Shown: positions 52,313 through 62,026 of the stretch, piece after piece
How the letters are laid out: each line of letters begins with the position of its first letter
Position numbering within the stretch: position 1 is the first letter of the stretch
Assembly (NCBI RefSeq): GCF_025917005.1
Contig: NZ_CP078091.1
Coordinates: 558,001 to 622,000 of the forward strand
DNA: 64,000 nt
Direction of reading: 5' to 3'
From: Porphyrobacter sp. ULC335
Lineage (GTDB): Bacteria; Pseudomonadota; Alphaproteobacteria; Sphingomonadales; Sphingomonadaceae
Translations under genes and position numbers: made by a program
The notes under the pieces: generated by a model
Told to the model about the DNA's origin: nothing
The model's database searches: none
What the model saw: the letters and a program-made list of their open reading frames with translations, nothing else

Positions 52313-52825
52313 ATGATGATGTCGATTGCCGAAATGCGGGAATTTGCCGGGTTCGCTCCCTGCGAGCAGCGTTACATCAAGCGCAGTCTCGACATCGGCC
52401 TCGCCCGCACCGACGCCTTTCGGCGCTGGGGTCGCAGCGAGCATGAAAACACTGCGATCCGCCGGCAATATGTCGCCTATCAGGATCTCAAGACCCTGCG
52501 CGCGCTGATCCCCCAGGAGGGCACGCCGCAGGAGGTCGAGCGCTTTCTCGGCAAGCTGGTGCGCTGCGCCGCTTTCGATCTGGAACAGGAGCGGTTGGCG
52601 AGCTTCTCTGCCTTCCGCTTCCTCTACGAACGCCTGCTCGGCGCGCGGGTGCGGCCCTATCTTCCGGCCGCCTTCTGCGCCGCAAGCGCGCTTCCCGCGA
52701 TCCGCCCGGAGCGCCGCAAATTGCTGCTGCAATCGCTCAGCGAAGCCGCCGCCACCGCGCCCGGCTGGTCCGAGCGCGAACCGGGCTTCTACCCCGAATA
52801 TGTGGACGACTTCGAAGCGGCCTAA
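52313..52825 (+). CDS. Protein of unknown function
   Basis: This is a 170-residue protein without signal peptide or membrane segment. It is basic and alpha-helical: AEMREFAGFAPCEQRYIKRSLDIGLARTDAFRRWGRSEHENTAIRRQYVAYQDLKTLRALI. The ATG at 52313 follows the strong ribosome site GAAGGAGA. The codon pattern is that of its neighbours, supporting coding. I cannot name a family. The gene is followed by the ribbon-helix-helix gene 8 bp on, so both may be one transcript. Confidence 0.7.
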   Translation: MMMSIAEMREFAGFAPCEQRYIKRSLDIGLARTDAFRRWGRSEHENTAIRRQYVAYQDLKTLRALIPQEGTPQEVERFLGKLVRCAAFDLEQERLASFSAFRFLYERLLGARVRPYLPAAFCAASALPAIRPERRKLLLQSLSEAAATAPGWSEREPGFYPEYVDDFEAA

Positions 52826-52833
52826 TATTGGCG

Positions 52834-53097
52834 ATGGGGATGGAGACGCCTTCCCCCTATCACCCCCCGGTCAAACGCTCGCTGAGTATCGCGGGCCACC
52901 AGACCTCAATCAGCCTCGAACCGCTGTTCTGGGACATGCTGAAGGCCGCCGCCACGCGCGAGGGGCTGGCGATTGCCGCCCTCGTCGCCCGGATCGATGC
53001 CGAACGGATCAAGTCCCCCACGCCCCCCGGCCTCGCCAGCGCGATCCGGGTGTGGTTGGTGGTGAACGCGCCGCCCGCTCAATCTGCCACGGGCTGA
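52834..53097 (+). CDS. Ribbon-helix-helix domain protein
   Basis: This 87-residue protein contains a likely ribbon-helix-helix fold (KRSLSIAGHQTSISLEPLFWDMLKAAATREGLAIAALVARID), resembling the RHH_4 group of stand-alone regulators in alphaproteobacteria. The strand (TSISLEP) would enter the DNA major groove. The target is unknown. ATG 52834 is taken; ATG 52840 is also possible. Its 3' end overlaps the convergent secreted-protein gene by 19 bp. Confidence 0.72.
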   Translation: MGMETPSPYHPPVKRSLSIAGHQTSISLEPLFWDMLKAAATREGLAIAALVARIDAERIKSPTPPGLASAIRVWLVVNAPPAQSATG

Positions 53098-54266
53098 AGT
53101 CGCACGGCGCGGGCAACATAGCGGCCGGGAGCCAGCGCCAGCCGCACATCATCGCCCGGTGCCACCAACACGCGGTCAACCGGCACCGCATCGTAAGGTT
53201 CGCCTTCGCGAAACACCTCGACCACCCACGGCTCTCCGGTCGGGCGCAACGCAGGCGGGATCGGCACCGGATGCTGGCCGCCTGAAAACCGCCAATCGGG
53301 ACGACCATGAAGAAACTTCACCGCCGGGTGATCAACATAGAGGTCGAACCACCCCTGCTTGTTGGCTGACGGCTGAGCGAGCCCGACCATGTCCGAACTG
53401 CCGCGACAATAGGTTTGGTCAATGGTCAGCGGGTCGATCCCGTGATCGCGCTTCAGGCGAGCGGCCATCCACGCATCGTCCCACCCGTCTTTTTCAATCA
53501 CCACGGCTTCGCGAGCGTGGGAGTAACCGACGTGGACGATCAGCTTTTCCTCGGGTGCCATCGCATCCAGGATCGCAGCGAGATTCTGCGCCTGCTCGAT
53601 CTCACGGTCGCGGATGTCGATGCGCCATTCCTCGTCTGTCGAAGCTTGAGGGCGGTCCGGATCGTACACCTGCTCGTAAGCGGCGAAGCGGTAGCCGAGG
53701 CGCTTGGCATCGCGCAGCATCGCGGCGAAGACGGGCTCACGGCTGTACCAGCCCAGATCCTGATGGATGTAGGGTAGCGCAGCATGAGCATCGACCACAT
53801 CGGCACCGGGCTCGTCGGTGTTCGCGAAGGTCTCTGCCGCCAGCACGCTGTAGCCGAGCGGACGCAGCGCCGCGATCACTGTGCGGGTGAAGTCCCGGTG
53901 CTGCGTAACCGTGTGGCTTTCGTTGATGATAACGATACGATGCGTCTGCGCCGCATCCACGATCCGTGCGAGCACTTCGGCCTCGCCCTCGGCGCCCGGC
54001 GTCAGCGGCAGGCAGGGCGAGGAATCATATTCCTTCTTGCGCTGAGCCGCCAAGTCCTCGCGTCCGAGCATCGAGTAAGTCTGGGCCTTGCTCCCGCCCT
54101 GTTCGTCCATGGAGCCGGGATCGTCGTAGAGATAGGCCTGTCCCGTTTCCGACGCGTTGATTGGTGGCCCGGCCACCACCAGCTCCACCGCCGGATCGGC
54201 TCGATCCTGTGCGTGAAGCCCGCCCGCCAGCGCGACCAGCGCCGCCAGCATTGCGGGCCGCCGCAT
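53079..54266 (-). CDS. Secreted ChaN/erythromycin-esterase-like protein, unknown function
   Basis: This 395-residue protein has a signal peptide (MLAALVALAGGLHAQD, cut after LHA). The region about 97-260 resembles the EreA/ChaN/TIKI fold: IVIINESHTVTQHRDFTRTVIAALRPLGYSVLAAETF places acidic and His residues as in the GExH active site of that group, and HVGYSHAREA adds a later His pair. Whether it hydrolyses something, binds haem, or is inactive is unknown. The ATG (54266) shares a base with the murA stop (TGATG), so it is translationally coupled to murA. Confidence 0.65.
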   Translation of the reverse strand: MRRPAMLAALVALAGGLHAQDRADPAVELVVAGPPINASETGQAYLYDDPGSMDEQGGSKAQTYSMLGREDLAAQRKKEYDSSPCLPLTPGAEGEAEVLARIVDAAQTHRIVIINESHTVTQHRDFTRTVIAALRPLGYSVLAAETFANTDEPGADVVDAHAALPYIHQDLGWYSREPVFAAMLRDAKRLGYRFAAYEQVYDPDRPQASTDEEWRIDIRDREIEQAQNLAAILDAMAPEEKLIVHVGYSHAREAVVIEKDGWDDAWMAARLKRDHGIDPLTIDQTYCRGSSDMVGLAQPSANKQGWFDLYVDHPAVKFLHGRPDWRFSGGQHPVPIPPALRPTGEPWVVEVFREGEPYDAVPVDRVLVAPGDDVRLALAPGRYVARAVRLQPVAD

Positions 54267-55546
54267 CAATCGTCGACCCGCTCGATATCCGCGCCGACGA
54301 GTTGGAGCTTCTCCTCCAGCCGCTCGTAGCCGCGGTCGAGGTGATAGAGCCGCCGCACGGTCGTCTCGCCTTCCGCGGCCAGCGCGGCGATGACGAGGCT
54401 CATCGAGGCACGCAGGTCGGTCGCCATGACTTCGGCGCCGGTCAGGCGGTCGACGCCCTTGACGATCGCGGTGCGGCCTTCGGTGGTGATGTCCGCACCC
54501 ATGCGCGCCAGCTCGGGCACGTGCATGAAGCGGTTTTCGAAGATCGTTTCCTTCAGCACGCTCGCGCCTTCGGCCTTGCACAGCAGCGCCATCAGCTGCG
54601 CCTGCATGTCGGTGGCAAGGCCCGGATAGGGCGCGGTGGTCAGGTTGGTCGCCTTTAGTGTCCCGTCAGCTTTCACGGTGATGCTCTTGGCGTCCCACGT
54701 CACTTCGCAGCCGATGGCTTGCAATGCGTGGATCGTCGCCATCATGTCGTCAGCCTTGGCGCCTTCCAGACGGACCTCGCCTCCGGTGATCGCCGCCGCG
54801 CAGGCATAGGAGCCCGCCTCGATCCGGTCGGGCATGACGCGGTAGGTCGCGCCGTGCAAGCGCTTGACGCCGTGGATCGTGAGGTTGGAGGTGCCGATGC
54901 CCTCGATCTCCGCGCCCATCGCGGCGAGCATGTTGCACAGGTCGACAATCTCCGGCTCGCGTGCGGCGTTGAACAAGCGGCTGGTGCCGTTCGCCAGCAC
55001 CGCGGCCATCAGCGCGTTCTCGGTCGCGCCGACGCTCACCACCGGGAAGTCGAAATCGCCGCCCGGCATGCCGCCATCGGGCTGGATCGCGCGGACATAG
55101 CCCGCTGCCAGCTCGATCTTCGCGCCGAAAGCTTCCAGCGCCTTCAAATGCAGGTCGATCGGGCGGTTGCCGATCGCGCAGCCGCCGGGCATCGACACGG
55201 TCGCCTCGCCGCTGCGGGCGAGCATCGGGCCGAGCACCAGGATCGAAGCGCGCATCTTGCGCACCAGATCATAGGGCGCGACGTTGGAGGTGATACGGGT
55301 CGCCTCAAGGCTCATCACCCGGCCGAAATCTTCCGGGCGCGTGCCCTGGATCACGGTGGTGACGCCGAACTGGTTCATCAGGTGCTGGAACCCGTCGATA
55401 TCCGCCAGCCGCGGCAGGTTGCGCAGCGTCAGCGGTTCCTCGGTGAGCAGCGCGCAGGGAATGAGCGTCAATGCCGCATTCTTTGCGCCGGAAATGGGGA
55501 TGGTGCCGGAAAGGCGGTTGCCGCCGCGGATGATCAGTTTGTCCAT
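54266..55546 (-). CDS. murA: UDP-N-acetylglucosamine 1-carboxyvinyltransferase
   Basis: MurA transfers enolpyruvate to UDP-GlcNAc, the first committed step of peptidoglycan synthesis. The 426-residue protein starts [26 protein letters not shown] with the substrate Lys22, and has the catalytic Cys123 in [13 protein letters not shown], so it should be fosfomycin-sensitive. [10 protein letters not shown] and the closing [19 protein letters not shown] also match. ATG 55546 is chosen; the frame extends to 55606 without family character. It is followed by the ChaN-like gene. Confidence 0.97.
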   Translation of the reverse strand: MDKLIIRGGNRLSGTIPISGAKNAALTLIPCALLTEEPLTLRNLPRLADIDGFQHLMNQFGVTTVIQGTRPEDFGRVMSLEATRITSNVAPYDLVRKMRASILVLGPMLARSGEATVSMPGGCAIGNRPIDLHLKALEAFGAKIELAAGYVRAIQPDGGMPGGDFDFPVVSVGATENALMAAVLANGTSRLFNAAREPEIVDLCNMLAAMGAEIEGIGTSNLTIHGVKRLHGATYRVMPDRIEAGSYACAAAITGGEVRLEGAKADDMMATIHALQAIGCEVTWDAKSITVKADGTLKATNLTTAPYPGLATDMQAQLMALLCKAEGASVLKETIFENRFMHVPELARMGADITTEGRTAIVKGVDRLTGAEVMATDLRASMSLVIAALAAEGETTVRRLYHLDRGYERLEEKLQLVGADIERVDD

Positions 55547-55683
55547 GCCTCGCAGCCTTAACGAAAAGCGCTTTTGGCGCAACTCGTGGTGCACGCTTCC
55601 GATCAATCATTGACCTCGGTTATGGCGCAAGGCACGGGTCCAGACGACGCGAGGCAACCGTCAGCAAGCAAAGAGGGCAGCAA

Positions 55684-56562
55684 ATGTCTCCCAAACCGAT
55701 CCGTAAGGCCGTGTTTCCCGTTGCCGGGCTCGGCACACGTTTCCTGCCCGCGACCAAGGTCGTGCCCAAGGAACTGCTGCCGGTCGTCGATCGTCCGCTG
55801 ATCCAGTACGCCGTGGACGAGGCGCGCGAGGCGGGGATCGAGCAAATGATCTTCGTCACCGGTCGCGGCAAGACCGGAATCGTCGAGCATTTCGACATCG
55901 CCTTCGAACTCGAACAGACCATGACAGAGCGGGGCAAGGACCTCTCCGTGCTGGAATGCACCCGCGCAACGCCGGGCGATGTCATCGCGGTGCGCCAGCA
56001 GGTGCCGCTCGGCCTTGGCCACGCGATCTGGTGCGCTCGCGCAATCGTCGGGGACGAGCCCTTCGCGATCTTCCTGCCCGACGAGTTGATGGTCGCACGC
56101 GAAGGCGGCAGCGGCTGCATGAAGCAGATGGTGGAGGCCTACCACGAAGTGGGCGGTAACCTCATCTCCGTGCTCGAAGTGCCGATGGCGCAAGTCTCGT
56201 CTTACGGCGTGATCGATCCCGGCGAATCGCGCGGCGCGCTGACCGAAGTGCGCGGGCTGGTGGAAAAGCCCCCGGTGGCCGAAGCCCCCTCGAACAAGAT
56301 CGTCTCGGGCCGCTACATCCTCCAGCCTGAAGTGATGCGTGTGCTGGAGAATCAGGGCAAGGGCGCGGGCGGAGAAATCCAGCTGACTGACGCGATGGCC
56401 AAGATGATCGGCACCCAGCCGTTCCACGCCGTGACCTTCGACGGCGCGCGCTATGACTGCGGAAGCAAGGTCGGCTTTGTCGAGGCGACGCTGGCAATCG
56501 CACTGGCGCGCGAGGACATGGGCGCCGAGGTGCGGGCGATTGCGCTCAATCTGCTGAAGTAA
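55684..56562 (+). CDS. galU: UTP-glucose-1-phosphate uridylyltransferase
   Basis: GalU makes UDP-glucose, the donor for polysaccharides and galactose metabolism, in the cytosol. The 292-residue protein begins KAVFPVAGLGTRFLPATKVV, with the nucleotide loop GLGTRFLPATK and the family stretch KELLPVVDRPLIQYAVDEAR, and later FVTGRGK and the Lys-containing VRGLVEKPP. It stands alone, divergent from murA. The length is the normal one. Confidence 0.96.
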   Translation: MSPKPIRKAVFPVAGLGTRFLPATKVVPKELLPVVDRPLIQYAVDEAREAGIEQMIFVTGRGKTGIVEHFDIAFELEQTMTERGKDLSVLECTRATPGDVIAVRQQVPLGLGHAIWCARAIVGDEPFAIFLPDELMVAREGGSGCMKQMVEAYHEVGGNLISVLEVPMAQVSSYGVIDPGESRGALTEVRGLVEKPPVAEAPSNKIVSGRYILQPEVMRVLENQGKGAGGEIQLTDAMAKMIGTQPFHAVTFDGARYDCGSKVGFVEATLAIALAREDMGAEVRAIALNLLK

Positions 56563-56601
56563 CGCATCGGGGGCAACGTTTCCGCCGCCCCCTTTCGTCA
56601 T

Positions 56602-58395
56602 TTACTCCGCTGCCTCGCCTGTCGGTGCATCATCGGCATCATTGTCGCGCGCGATGGCTTTTTGCTTGGCGGGCTTGGCCGGTGCGGGGGCGGGCTTTTC
56701 CGCCTCGGCGTCCGCCGCGCCTTTGACCAGACCCGACAGCGAGGAGCCGTCGAGCCCCAGCTCTTTCATCAGCCCGTCCAGCACCGGCGCCTGCGCGCGG
56801 TAGGCGAGGGCGGCTGACACGGCATCGCTGGCAAGGTTGCCCGAACCACCGCCTGCGCCGCCGCCTGATCCGTTGCCATCATTGGCCGCGCGGCCACCAT
56901 TGGTGAGCCCGTCGACCTGCACGATCTTGATTGAATCGATCGCTTCCATCGGCTTGGCGCTTTCGCGGATGACTTCGGGCAAGACTTTCAGCAGCGCCAG
57001 CTTGGTCTGAAGCGAAATCTGGTCGTTCGAGAGGATGTTGGCCGCCTCGTTGATCGCCCGCTGACCCGCAGCTTCAACTTCGAAGCGCACCCGCGCGGCT
57101 TCGGCGCGGAGCTTTTCAGCCTCGGCCTCACCCGACGCTTCCAGCTTCAGCGCCTGAGCCCGATTGCTGGCGGCGTCCTTTTCCGCTTCAGCCTGTACCT
57201 TCACGCCGATGGCATCGCGTTCGGCCTGCTTGGCGGCTTCGATCAGCTCGATCTTCTTCTGACGCTCGGCGATTTCGCTTTCGCGCGCGGTGGTGACGCG
57301 TTCCTCGGCCTCGACCGCCTTGGCGCGCGCTTCATCAGCCTCGGCCTTGGCCTGGCTTTCCTCGCGCGACTTGTTCTGCACAGCAATCTGCTGCTCCTGC
57401 CGGGCGATTTCCAGCGCGCGCTGCTGGATGATGCGGGCCTCCTCGACAAGGCGGTCGGCCTCGATCTGCTGGGCATCGACCTGCTTCTTGGCCTCGATCT
57501 TGGCTGCATCGGCCTCACGATTGCGTTCGGCCTGTTCGCGGGCGATTTCGGCGGTCTGAGCAGCGCGACGCACTTCGACCTCGCGCTCCTGCTCCAACCG
57601 CGCATATTCCTGATCGCGCGCGATTTCGAAGCTGCGCTGGCTGGCTTCCAGGTTCTTTGTTTCGATCTGGACCCGGGTGTCCTGCTCGATATCGTTGCGC
57701 AGCTTCTTGCGCGCCTCGATCTGCTCGGTCAGTTTGGTCAGACCTTCGGCGTCAAACGCGTTGTTGGCGTTGAAGTGCTCGATCGAAGTCTGGTCGAGCC
57801 CGGTGAGCGAGACCGACTCCAGCTCCAGCCCGTTCATGGCGAGGTCGTTGGAGCTGACCTGTTGCACCTTCTGGACGAAATCGGCGCGCTGTTCGTGCAG
57901 CTCGTTCATCGTCATCCCCGCCGCGACCGAGCGCAGCGCGTCAACGAATTTGCCTTCGACCAGATCCTTGAGCAGATCGGGCTGCATGGTGCGCTGGCCC
58001 AGCGTTTGCGCGGCCATCGCAATCGCGGCGGCATCGGGACGCACGCGGACGTAGAATTCCGCCTTCACGTCGATCCGGAGCCGGTCGAGCGTGATCAGCG
58101 CCTCGGTATCGCGGCGCACCACCGGCAGCACCAGCGTGTTCATGTTGACCGGCATGGTTTCGTGGAACACCGGGAACACAAGCGCCCCGCCGTTCATCAC
58201 CACGCGCTCTCCGCCAAGGCCGGTGCGAACGAAGGCGGTTTCCTTCGACGCGCGGCGGTAGAGTCTGGCAAGAAACGCGAGGGTGATGACGAGCAGCAGC
58301 AGCCCGCCGCCGACCATCACGCCGTATGTGATCAGATCCCCGGACGAGCTCACAACTTCCGTCGCCCCCGGATCAGCGGTTGTGGTCAAAGCCAT
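56602..58395 (-). CDS. Flotillin-like SPFH protein (YqiK family)
   Basis: This 597-residue protein is anchored by one membrane segment (about 21-43; LITYGVMVGGGLLLLVITLAFL) and has an SPFH/PHB domain to about residue 210 (VRTGLGGERVVMNGGALVFPVFHETMP). A long coiled coil rich in Glu, Ala, Gln and Arg follows (about 215-460), then a Gly-rich break and an Ala/Pro-rich tail. Flotillins organise membrane microdomains as large rings. It follows the YqiJ-like gene by 12 bp, the usual pairing. Confidence 0.92.
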   Translation of the reverse strand: MALTTTADPGATEVVSSSGDLITYGVMVGGGLLLLVITLAFLARLYRRASKETAFVRTGLGGERVVMNGGALVFPVFHETMPVNMNTLVLPVVRRDTEALITLDRLRIDVKAEFYVRVRPDAAAIAMAAQTLGQRTMQPDLLKDLVEGKFVDALRSVAAGMTMNELHEQRADFVQKVQQVSSNDLAMNGLELESVSLTGLDQTSIEHFNANNAFDAEGLTKLTEQIEARKKLRNDIEQDTRVQIETKNLEASQRSFEIARDQEYARLEQEREVEVRRAAQTAEIAREQAERNREADAAKIEAKKQVDAQQIEADRLVEEARIIQQRALEIARQEQQIAVQNKSREESQAKAEADEARAKAVEAEERVTTARESEIAERQKKIELIEAAKQAERDAIGVKVQAEAEKDAASNRAQALKLEASGEAEAEKLRAEAARVRFEVEAAGQRAINEAANILSNDQISLQTKLALLKVLPEVIRESAKPMEAIDSIKIVQVDGLTNGGRAANDGNGSGGGAGGGSGNLASDAVSAALAYRAQAPVLDGLMKELGLDGSSLSGLVKGAADAEAEKPAPAPAKPAKQKAIARDNDADDAPTGEAAE

Positions 58396-58407
58396 CTGCG
58401 TTCCCCT

Positions 58408-59049
58408 TTAGCTATCCAGCCCCAACAGCGGGCTTTCATATTGCACGCCGTAGAAGATCTGCCCTTCGCGGCGCACCAGCAGGACGGTATCGCCTGCGTT
58501 GAATGCGAGTGTCTGGTCATGCGGTTCGACCATGACGAAATGGGCCTGCCCATGCACGTCAATCACCTTGGCGCGCGCGGGCGATCCGGCGCGGGCGGTG
58601 CCGATCTGGATTTCGGCATCGCGCCGGACCAGATCGTCGAGTTCGATCGCGGTAGTCTCATCCCTGGGAAGGATTGCGGCCAGCGGGCGCATGGCGATGC
58701 TGTTGAGCGGCAGCGCCGCCCCGCCCGCCAGCAGCGCGGCCCATCCGGCCGAGAGCGGCGCGCCGAGCATGCTTGTCAAAACCGATTGTCCGATCACGCC
58801 GATAGTGGCGAAGACAAAGAGCAGCGCCGCCAGCCAGATCAGCAGCGGCACGCGGCCCAGCCCCAGCAGCGTGGTCAGCGCCTCGCCAAGTCCGCCCATC
58901 TCGAGGCCATCGGCACCATTATCGCCAACGTCGAACTCGCCCGCGCCTTCGATGACTTCGGACACGCCGGTGAGTTGCAGCACGGCAATCACCGCGAGTG
59001 CGCCGAATGCGATCAGGAACGGCAGGTTATGCGGTTCAAGCAAGCTCAC
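58408..59049 (-). CDS. YqiJ-like membrane protein with OB-fold
   Basis: This is a 213-residue protein with three hydrophobic segments (about 8-30, 60-85 and 95-115) and a C-terminal OB-like (NfeD-like) domain from about 150 (GTARAGSPARAKVIDVHGQAHFVMVEPHDQTLAFNAGDTVLLVRREGQIF). NfeD-like domains pair with SPFH proteins, here the YqiK-type flotillin 12 bp downstream. The pair likely forms a membrane-domain complex. ATG 59049. Confidence 0.9.
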   Translation of the reverse strand: MSLLEPHNLPFLIAFGALAVIAVLQLTGVSEVIEGAGEFDVGDNGADGLEMGGLGEALTTLLGLGRVPLLIWLAALLFVFATIGVIGQSVLTSMLGAPLSAGWAALLAGGAALPLNSIAMRPLAAILPRDETTAIELDDLVRRDAEIQIGTARAGSPARAKVIDVHGQAHFVMVEPHDQTLAFNAGDTVLLVRREGQIFYGVQYESPLLGLDS

Positions 59050-59165
59050 GCTGCCAACCCCGGCTGTGCAAGGCGAACATCAGATCCCATGGCCCGAAAG
59101 CTAGGGCAAATGGGGGCCAATCCATAGCAGAATCGGTCGATGCAATGCCGATTTCGGTCGATTTT

Positions 59166-60482
59166 TCAGGCTGCGGTGACCTTCAGCGGCAGTGTCTTGA
59201 GCCCGCCGACAAAGGTGCTGCTTGCCCTCTTCGCCTCGCCCGCGGGTTCCACCGCTCCCACCCGGTCGAGGATTGCCTCGAACAGGATCTTCATCTCCAG
59301 CCGCGCCAGGTGCAGGCCGAGGCATTGGTGCGCCCCCGCGCCGAACGCGAGGTGCCGGTTGGGCGAGCGGGCGGCATCGAAGCGGCGCGGATCGGGGAAT
59401 TGCGCGGGGTCGTGGTTGGCGGCGACGTAGTTGATCATCAGCCAGTCGCCCTTCTTGATCTGTTGCCCGCCAAGCTCGCAGTCCTCGGCCGCGGTGCGCA
59501 TGAAGTGCTGCACGGGGCTGGTCCAGCGGATCGCTTCCTCGACGATCCCGGGGAGCAGCGAGCGGTCAGCCTTGACCCGCGCCCATTGCTCCGGATCGTG
59601 CGCCAGCGCCTGCATCGCCCCGGCGGTGCTGGCCGAGGTCGTGTCGTGCCCCGCCGTGGCGACGATGATGTAATAGCCCGCCATGTCACGCGGGGGCAGC
59701 GGCTGGCCGTCCACCAGCGCATTGGCGATGACACTGGCCACATCGTCGGTCGGATGCTTGCGGCGGTCTTCGGCGATTCCGGCGAAGTAATCCTCGAAGG
59801 TCTTCACTGCGCCTGCGACGATCTGCACCACCTGTTCGGGCGTCATCTGGTCCATGCCGCTGCCCGACAGATCCTTGTCCTGCCCCCCGAACAATTGCTG
59901 GGTGAGCATCTGCATCCGGAATTCATCCTCCGGCGGCACGCCGAGGATTTGCATCACCACGCGCAAGGGATAGGGGCCGGAGACTTCCTTGACGAAGTCC
60001 ACTTCGCCGCCCGAATCCTTCGAGCGCTCCAGCATCCGGTCGACCGTCGCCGCCGCCAGCGCGCGCAGCTCGCCTTCCAGCTTGGCGAGGTTCCTCGGCA
60101 TGAACCATTCCTGGGTCAGCTTGCGGTATTTCGGGTGGATCGGCGCATCAAACACCACCAGCGAATCCACCAGCATGTTCGAGCCCGTAGCCGCGCGGCT
60201 GAATTCGATCGCCTGATTGAAGCTGAACACCACCGGGCGCGGGTTGTTGAGGAAGGCGGCGTTATCCTTGGATATCCGCATGACGTCGTCATAGGCGGTG
60301 ACCAGCCAGAACGGCTCGAACAGCCCCGGCGTGTCCGGCTGCACCCGCGCCACCGGCGTGGACGCGCGAATATGGTCGAAGGTGTCGAGCAGCCCGTCCC
60401 ATGCGGCATAGGCGTGCGGATCAATCACGCGGCGGGCAAGGTCGCCCGAAAGGACCGCGCCCCCGTCCTTGGCCGCGCTCAC
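59166..60482 (-). CDS. Cytochrome P450
   Basis: This 438-residue bacterial class I P450 lacks a membrane anchor, so it is soluble and needs a ferredoxin partner. The I-helix oxygen site is ATAGHDTTSAS (about 275), the ExxR pair falls in IVEEAIRWTSPVQ, and the haem Cys lies in FGAGAHQCLGLHLA (about 375-388). The general type resembles P450s acting on sterols or long-chain lipids, but the substrate is not known. It overlaps the acyl-CoA ligase gene by 4 bp. The ligase upstream implies an acid substrate activated as CoA ester. Confidence 0.94.
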   Translation of the reverse strand: MSAAKDGGAVLSGDLARRVIDPHAYAAWDGLLDTFDHIRASTPVARVQPDTPGLFEPFWLVTAYDDVMRISKDNAAFLNNPRPVVFSFNQAIEFSRAATGSNMLVDSLVVFDAPIHPKYRKLTQEWFMPRNLAKLEGELRALAAATVDRMLERSKDSGGEVDFVKEVSGPYPLRVVMQILGVPPEDEFRMQMLTQQLFGGQDKDLSGSGMDQMTPEQVVQIVAGAVKTFEDYFAGIAEDRRKHPTDDVASVIANALVDGQPLPPRDMAGYYIIVATAGHDTTSASTAGAMQALAHDPEQWARVKADRSLLPGIVEEAIRWTSPVQHFMRTAAEDCELGGQQIKKGDWLMINYVAANHDPAQFPDPRRFDAARSPNRHLAFGAGAHQCLGLHLARLEMKILFEAILDRVGAVEPAGEAKRASSTFVGGLKTLPLKVTAA

Positions 60483-62026
60483 GCGGCGGCTTCTTTCGCC
60501 TTTGCCGCATATTCATCGCGCAGCTCGCGCTTGTAGAGCTTGCCATTGGCCTCGCGCGGCAGTTCCGGGCGGAAGTCGAACAGCTTGGGCATCTTGATCT
60601 TCGACAGGCTGGCGCTGAGGAAATCGCGCAACTCCGCCTCCAGCGCAGGCCCGGCATCCGCCATGTCCTTGGGCTGCACCACAGCCACGACCTGTTCGCC
60701 CAGATCAGGGCAAGGCGCGCCGATCACCGCCGCGTCCATCACCTTAGGATGGGTGACAAGCAGGTTCTCGATCTCCTGCGGGTAGATGTTTACGCCCCCG
60801 CTGATGATCATGTGGCTCTTGCGGTCGGTCAGGAACAGGAAGCCATCCTTGTCGAGATGGCCGATATCGCCCAGCGTCATCCAGCCTTGGGGGTGCATCG
60901 CCTCGGCGGTCTTGGCGGGATCATTGTGATAGGTCGGCAGGTTGACGTTTTCGAAGAAGATCAGCCCGTCCTGATCGGCGCCCAGCTCCTCGCCCTCTGG
61001 CCCGCAGACGTGGACCTTGCCGTGCACCGCGATGCCAACCGTGCCGGGCTTGGCGAGCCAGTGTTCGGACTTCACCAGCGTCATGCCGATCATCTCGCTG
61101 CCGGCGTAGTATTCGTTCACGATCGGCCCCCACCATTCGATCATGGCGCGTTTGATCGGCACCGGACAGGGCGCCGCTGCGTGGATCGCGCGCTGGTGGC
61201 TCGACAGGTCATAGCGGCTGCGCACTGCGGGATCGAGCTTGAGGAAGCGCACAAAGTGGGTCGGCACCCACTGGCTGTCGGTCACCTTGTAGCGCTCGAT
61301 CGCCTTGAGGGCTTCCTCGGGTTCGAACTTCTCCATCATCACAACCGTCCCGCCGAGGCGGTGGACCACCGAGCACCAGCCGATCGGTGCGGCGTGATAC
61401 AGCGGCGCGGGGGAGAGATAGATCATCGAGCCATCGGCCGGCATCCCCATGCCCATCGTCGCCAGACCGAGCAGCGGGACCGGCGCGGCGGGATCGGGAT
61501 CTTCGGGCGGGGCGGGGCGAATGCCCTTTGGACGCCCGGTGGTGCCGCTTGAATAGAGCATCAGCAACCCGGCGCTCTGGTCCGGGATGGGATCGCTCGG
61601 CTGGGCGGCGAGTGCGGCGGCGAAATCTTCTGCATCGCCCGCATCCATGACGAGCACAGTGAGGCCGGGGCATTCCTTGCGGATATCGTCCAGCACGCCA
61701 GTAAAGTAGCCGCTGGTAATCAGCAGCTTCGCCTGCGCATCGCGGATGATATAGGCAGCCTCCGGCGCGGTCAGCCGCGAGGAGATCGGCACCAGCATGG
61801 TCCCTGCGCGCTGCGAGCCCCAGATCAGGGTGAAATACTCGATCCTGTTTTCCAGCAGCACCGCGAAGGCATCGCCCGCCTTGATCCCGTGCGCGCGCAG
61901 CAGGTGGGCGAAGCGGTTCGATTCCGCGTCCATTTCGCCATAGGTCATTTGCTTGCCCGATCCGGTCATGATGACGGCGGGATGATCAGGGCGGCGCGCG
62001 GCGTGCGCGATGGGGTGCATGGACAT
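60479..62026 (-). CDS. Acyl-CoA synthetase (AMP-binding)
   Basis: The 515-residue protein is an ANL-superfamily ligase, activating a carboxylic acid via acyl-AMP to the CoA thioester. A3 is MLYSSGTTGRPKGI (about 165-178), A5 about NEYYAGSEMIG, and A8 in GWMTLGDIGHLDKDGFLFLTDR. The C-terminal Lys lies in LPREANGKLYKRELRDEY. The start ATG 62026 has GGGAGAGAAC just upstream; the longer frame has no family character. It is co-translated with the P450 by a 4-bp overlap. The acid type is not determinable. Confidence 0.94.
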   Translation of the reverse strand: MSMHPIAHAARRPDHPAVIMTGSGKQMTYGEMDAESNRFAHLLRAHGIKAGDAFAVLLENRIEYFTLIWGSQRAGTMLVPISSRLTAPEAAYIIRDAQAKLLITSGYFTGVLDDIRKECPGLTVLVMDAGDAEDFAAALAAQPSDPIPDQSAGLLMLYSSGTTGRPKGIRPAPPEDPDPAAPVPLLGLATMGMGMPADGSMIYLSPAPLYHAAPIGWCSVVHRLGGTVVMMEKFEPEEALKAIERYKVTDSQWVPTHFVRFLKLDPAVRSRYDLSSHQRAIHAAAPCPVPIKRAMIEWWGPIVNEYYAGSEMIGMTLVKSEHWLAKPGTVGIAVHGKVHVCGPEGEELGADQDGLIFFENVNLPTYHNDPAKTAEAMHPQGWMTLGDIGHLDKDGFLFLTDRKSHMIISGGVNIYPQEIENLLVTHPKVMDAAVIGAPCPDLGEQVVAVVQPKDMADAGPALEAELRDFLSASLSKIKMPKLFDFRPELPREANGKLYKRELRDEYAAKAKEAAA

